Part shown: positions 62,438-64,000 of the stretch, in pieces
Layout: every line of letters starts with the position of its first letter
How positions within the stretch are numbered: position 1 is the first letter of the stretch
Source of the DNA: Streptomyces roseifaciens
GTDB taxonomy: Bacteria; Actinomycetota; Actinomycetes; Streptomycetales; Streptomycetaceae
Assembly (NCBI RefSeq): GCF_001445655.1
Contig: NZ_LNBE01000004.1
Coordinates: forward strand, 2,987,218-3,051,217
Direction: 5' to 3'
Length of the DNA stretch: 64,000 nt
Program-made: the position numbers and the translations under genes
Notes under the pieces: generated by a model
Databases searched by the model: none
The model's input: the letters and a program-made list of their open reading frames with translations, nothing else
What the model was told of the DNA's origin: nothing

Positions 62438-64000
62438 ATGGGACGCGTGCCAGCGCTTCACGAACCCCTGAAGAAGATCCTCGGCGGCAGCACCGCGAAG
62501 GTGATGGCCGAGCACCTCGACCTGCACACGGCCGGCGATCTGCTGCACCACTACCCGCGCCGCTACGCCGAGCGCGGTGAGCTGACGCGCCTGGCCGACC
62601 TGCCGCTGGACGAGCACGTCACCGTCGTCGCCCAGGTCGCCAAGGCCGCCATGAAGACGTTCAACCACGGCAAGGGCGTCCGCCTGGAGGTCGTCGTCAC
62701 CGACGGCAGCGGCTCCCTGACCCTCGTCTTCTTCGGCCGCGGCGCCTACGCGCGGGAGAAGGAGCTGATCCCCGGCCGCCGCGGCATGTTCGCGGGCAAG
62801 GTCTCGGTCTTCAACCGCACCCGCCAGCTCCTCCACCCCGACTACGAGCTCCTGGACCGCGACAGCGGGGCCGGCGCCGCCGAGGCCTTCGCAGGCCGTC
62901 TCCTGCCGATCTACCCCGCCTGCAAGCAGTTCCAGTCCTGGAAGCTCACCAAGGCCGTCGACACCCTGCTGGATCTGTTCGAGGCCGAGCAGTGGCAGGG
63001 CCTCACCGACCCGCTGCCCCCCTCGCTGCGCGACGGCCGCGGCCTGGCCGCGCTCCCCGACGCCTTCCGCAAGGTCCACCGGCCCCGCACCAAGGCCGAC
63101 ATCGAGGACGCCCGGGCCCGTCTGAAGTGGGACGAGGCGTTCGTCCTCCAGGTCGCCCTCGCCCGCCGCCGGCACGCCGACTCCCAGCTGCCGGCCGTGG
63201 CCCGCAAGCCCGTGGCCGGCGGCATCCTCGACGCCTTCGACGCCAAGCTGCCCTTCACCCTCACCGAGGGCCAGCGCACCGTCTCCGCGGAGATCTTCGA
63301 CGACCTGGCCACCGAGCACCCCATGCACCGCCTCCTGCAGGGAGAGGTCGGCTCGGGCAAGACCATGGTGGCCCTGCGCGCCATGCTCGGCGTCGTCGAC
63401 GCCGGCGGCCAGGCCGCCATGCTCGCCCCCACCGAAGTGCTCGCCCAGCAGCACCACCGGTCGGTCACCGAGATGATGGGCGAGCTGGCCGAGGGCGGCA
63501 TGCTCGGCGGCGCCGAGCAGGGCACCAAGGTCGTGCTGCTCACCGGCTCCATGGGGACGGCCGCCCGCCGTCAGGCGCTGCTCGACCTCGTCACGGGCGA
63601 GGCCGGCATCGTCATCGGCACCCACGCCCTCATCGAGGACAAGGTCCAGTTCCACGACCTCGGCCTGGTCGTGGTCGACGAGCAGCACCGCTTCGGCGTC
63701 GAGCAGCGCGACGCCCTGCGCTCCAAGGGGAAGCAGCCGCCGCACCTCCTGGTGATGACCGCGACCCCGATCCCGCGGACCGTCGCCATGACCGTCTTCG
63801 GCGACCTGGAGACCTCCGTCCTGGACCAGCTGCCGGCCGGCCGCTCGCCCATCGCCACCCACGTGGTGCCCGCCAAGGACAAGCCCCACTTCCTCGCGCG
63901 CACCTGGGAGCGGGTGCGCGAGGAGATCGAGGGCGGCCACCAGGCCTACGTGGTCTGCCCCCGCATCGGCGACGACCTGGGGGAGGAGGGCGACGCCAAG
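62438..64000 (+). CDS. recG: ATP-dependent DNA helicase RecG (3' end outside window)
   Basis: Remodels stalled forks and Holliday junctions. 521 codons are present, open to the last base. The wedge/OB domain occupies the first half (HYPRRYAERGELTRLADLPLDEHVTVVAQV...), followed by helicase motifs: Q-like FTLTEGQRTVSAEI, Walker A LLQGEVGSGKTMVAL, motif Ia MLAPTEVLAQQH, motif II VVVDEQHRFGVEQR, and motif III VMTATPIPRTVAMTVFGD. The second RecA domain continues beyond the window. ATG 62438 (MGRVPALHEPLKKILGG) fits the family start; the gene starts 73 bases after the DAK2 stop. Confidence 0.97.
   Translation, partial: MGRVPALHEPLKKILGGSTAKVMAEHLDLHTAGDLLHHYPRRYAERGELTRLADLPLDEHVTVVAQVAKAAMKTFNHGKGVRLEVVVTDGSGSLTLVFFGRGAYAREKELIPGRRGMFAGKVSVFNRTRQLLHPDYELLDRDSGAGAAEAFAGRLLPIYPACKQFQSWKLTKAVDTLLDLFEAEQWQGLTDPLPPSLRDGRGLAALPDAFRKVHRPRTKADIEDARARLKWDEAFVLQVALARRRHADSQLPAVARKPVAGGILDAFDAKLPFTLTEGQRTVSAEIFDDLATEHPMHRLLQGEVGSGKTMVALRAMLGVVDAGGQAAMLAPTEVLAQQHHRSVTEMMGELAEGGMLGGAEQGTKVVLLTGSMGTAARRQALLDLVTGEAGIVIGTHALIEDKVQFHDLGLVVVDEQHRFGVEQRDALRSKGKQPPHLLVMTATPIPRTVAMTVFGDLETSVLDQLPAGRSPIATHVVPAKDKPHFLARTWERVREEIEGGHQAYVVCPRIGDDLGEEGDAK

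Noticed and set aside
62420..63940. 506-codon minus-strand frame at the window end
   Set aside because: Antisense to recG, whose helicase motifs are unmistakable on the plus strand.

Overview
The window is about 72% G+C, with strong third-position G/C bias, frequent GTG starts, actinobacterial-only families (conservon genes, AccE, DUF3515, a lysine-tailed HU) and Tat-type signal sequences. Together with the gene order this points to a Streptomyces chromosome or a very close relative. From memory, the order ilvC-serA ... leuB-ilvE-cimA ... accB-accE, two conservons, gltX, ndgR-leuCD-hupS-plsC-gpsA-ddl-thiL-thiD-rpmB-recG is a conserved core segment of streptomycete chromosomes. The window starts inside ilvC and ends inside recG.

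Layout. 1-2.6 kb: end of ilvC, then serA. 2.8-9.4 kb: accessory block with a GntR/TetR-type hybrid regulator, a DHA2 efflux pump with its divergent TetR, a TetR divergent from an imine-reductase-like enzyme with two matching operators, and a CYP105-like P450 with its 3Fe-4S ferredoxin. 9.4-13.8 kb: proline catabolism (CdaR/PucR-type regulator, proline dehydrogenase, P5C dehydrogenase); the regulator gene carries a striking fold-back inverted duplication. 13.9-17.2 kb: a three-gene, translationally coupled phospholipid cassette. 17.5-25.2 kb: a Tat-exported metallophosphoesterase, leuB, ilvE, an MHS transporter, and cimA behind an attenuator with an Ile-Ile leader peptide. 25.3-30.8 kb: TetR plus FAD monooxygenase, YceI, and a Tat-exported PL8 polysaccharide lyase, with MarR-like palindromes between the last two. 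31-32.8 kb: accB-accE. 32.9-43.4 kb: two tandem conservons (cvnA-B-C-D, minus strand) that share a 392-bp perfectly identical tract in cvnB. 44-47 kb: FAH-family hydrolase, gltX, tRNA-Gln(CTG), tRNA-Glu(CTC). 47-48.5 kb: STAS protein and MEDS/ATPase regulator. 49-53 kb: ndgR, leuC, leuD, a small conserved gene, hupS. 53-64 kb: cofC, plsC, gpsA, ddlA, DUF3515 lipoprotein, Lrp-like RAM protein, thiL, thiD, rpmB, DAK2 protein, recG.

How the genes fit together. The branched-chain amino acid genes (ilvC, leuB, ilvE, cimA, leuC, leuD) are spread over 50 kb with separate controls visible: an attenuator at cimA and a 29-bp near-palindrome between ndgR and leuC. Membrane lipid and wall functions cluster twice (CDP-alcohol/CdsA/acyltransferase at 14-17 kb; plsC-gpsA-ddlA at 54-57 kb), and accB-accE supplies carboxylated acyl-CoA. 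No insertion sequence, prophage, CRISPR array or rRNA was seen. The most unusual items are the inverted duplication at 9.7-10.2 kb, the cimA leader/terminator, the homogenised conservon pair with a shared palindrome upstream of both cvnA genes, and a recurrent 9-mer CCCCGTGCG.
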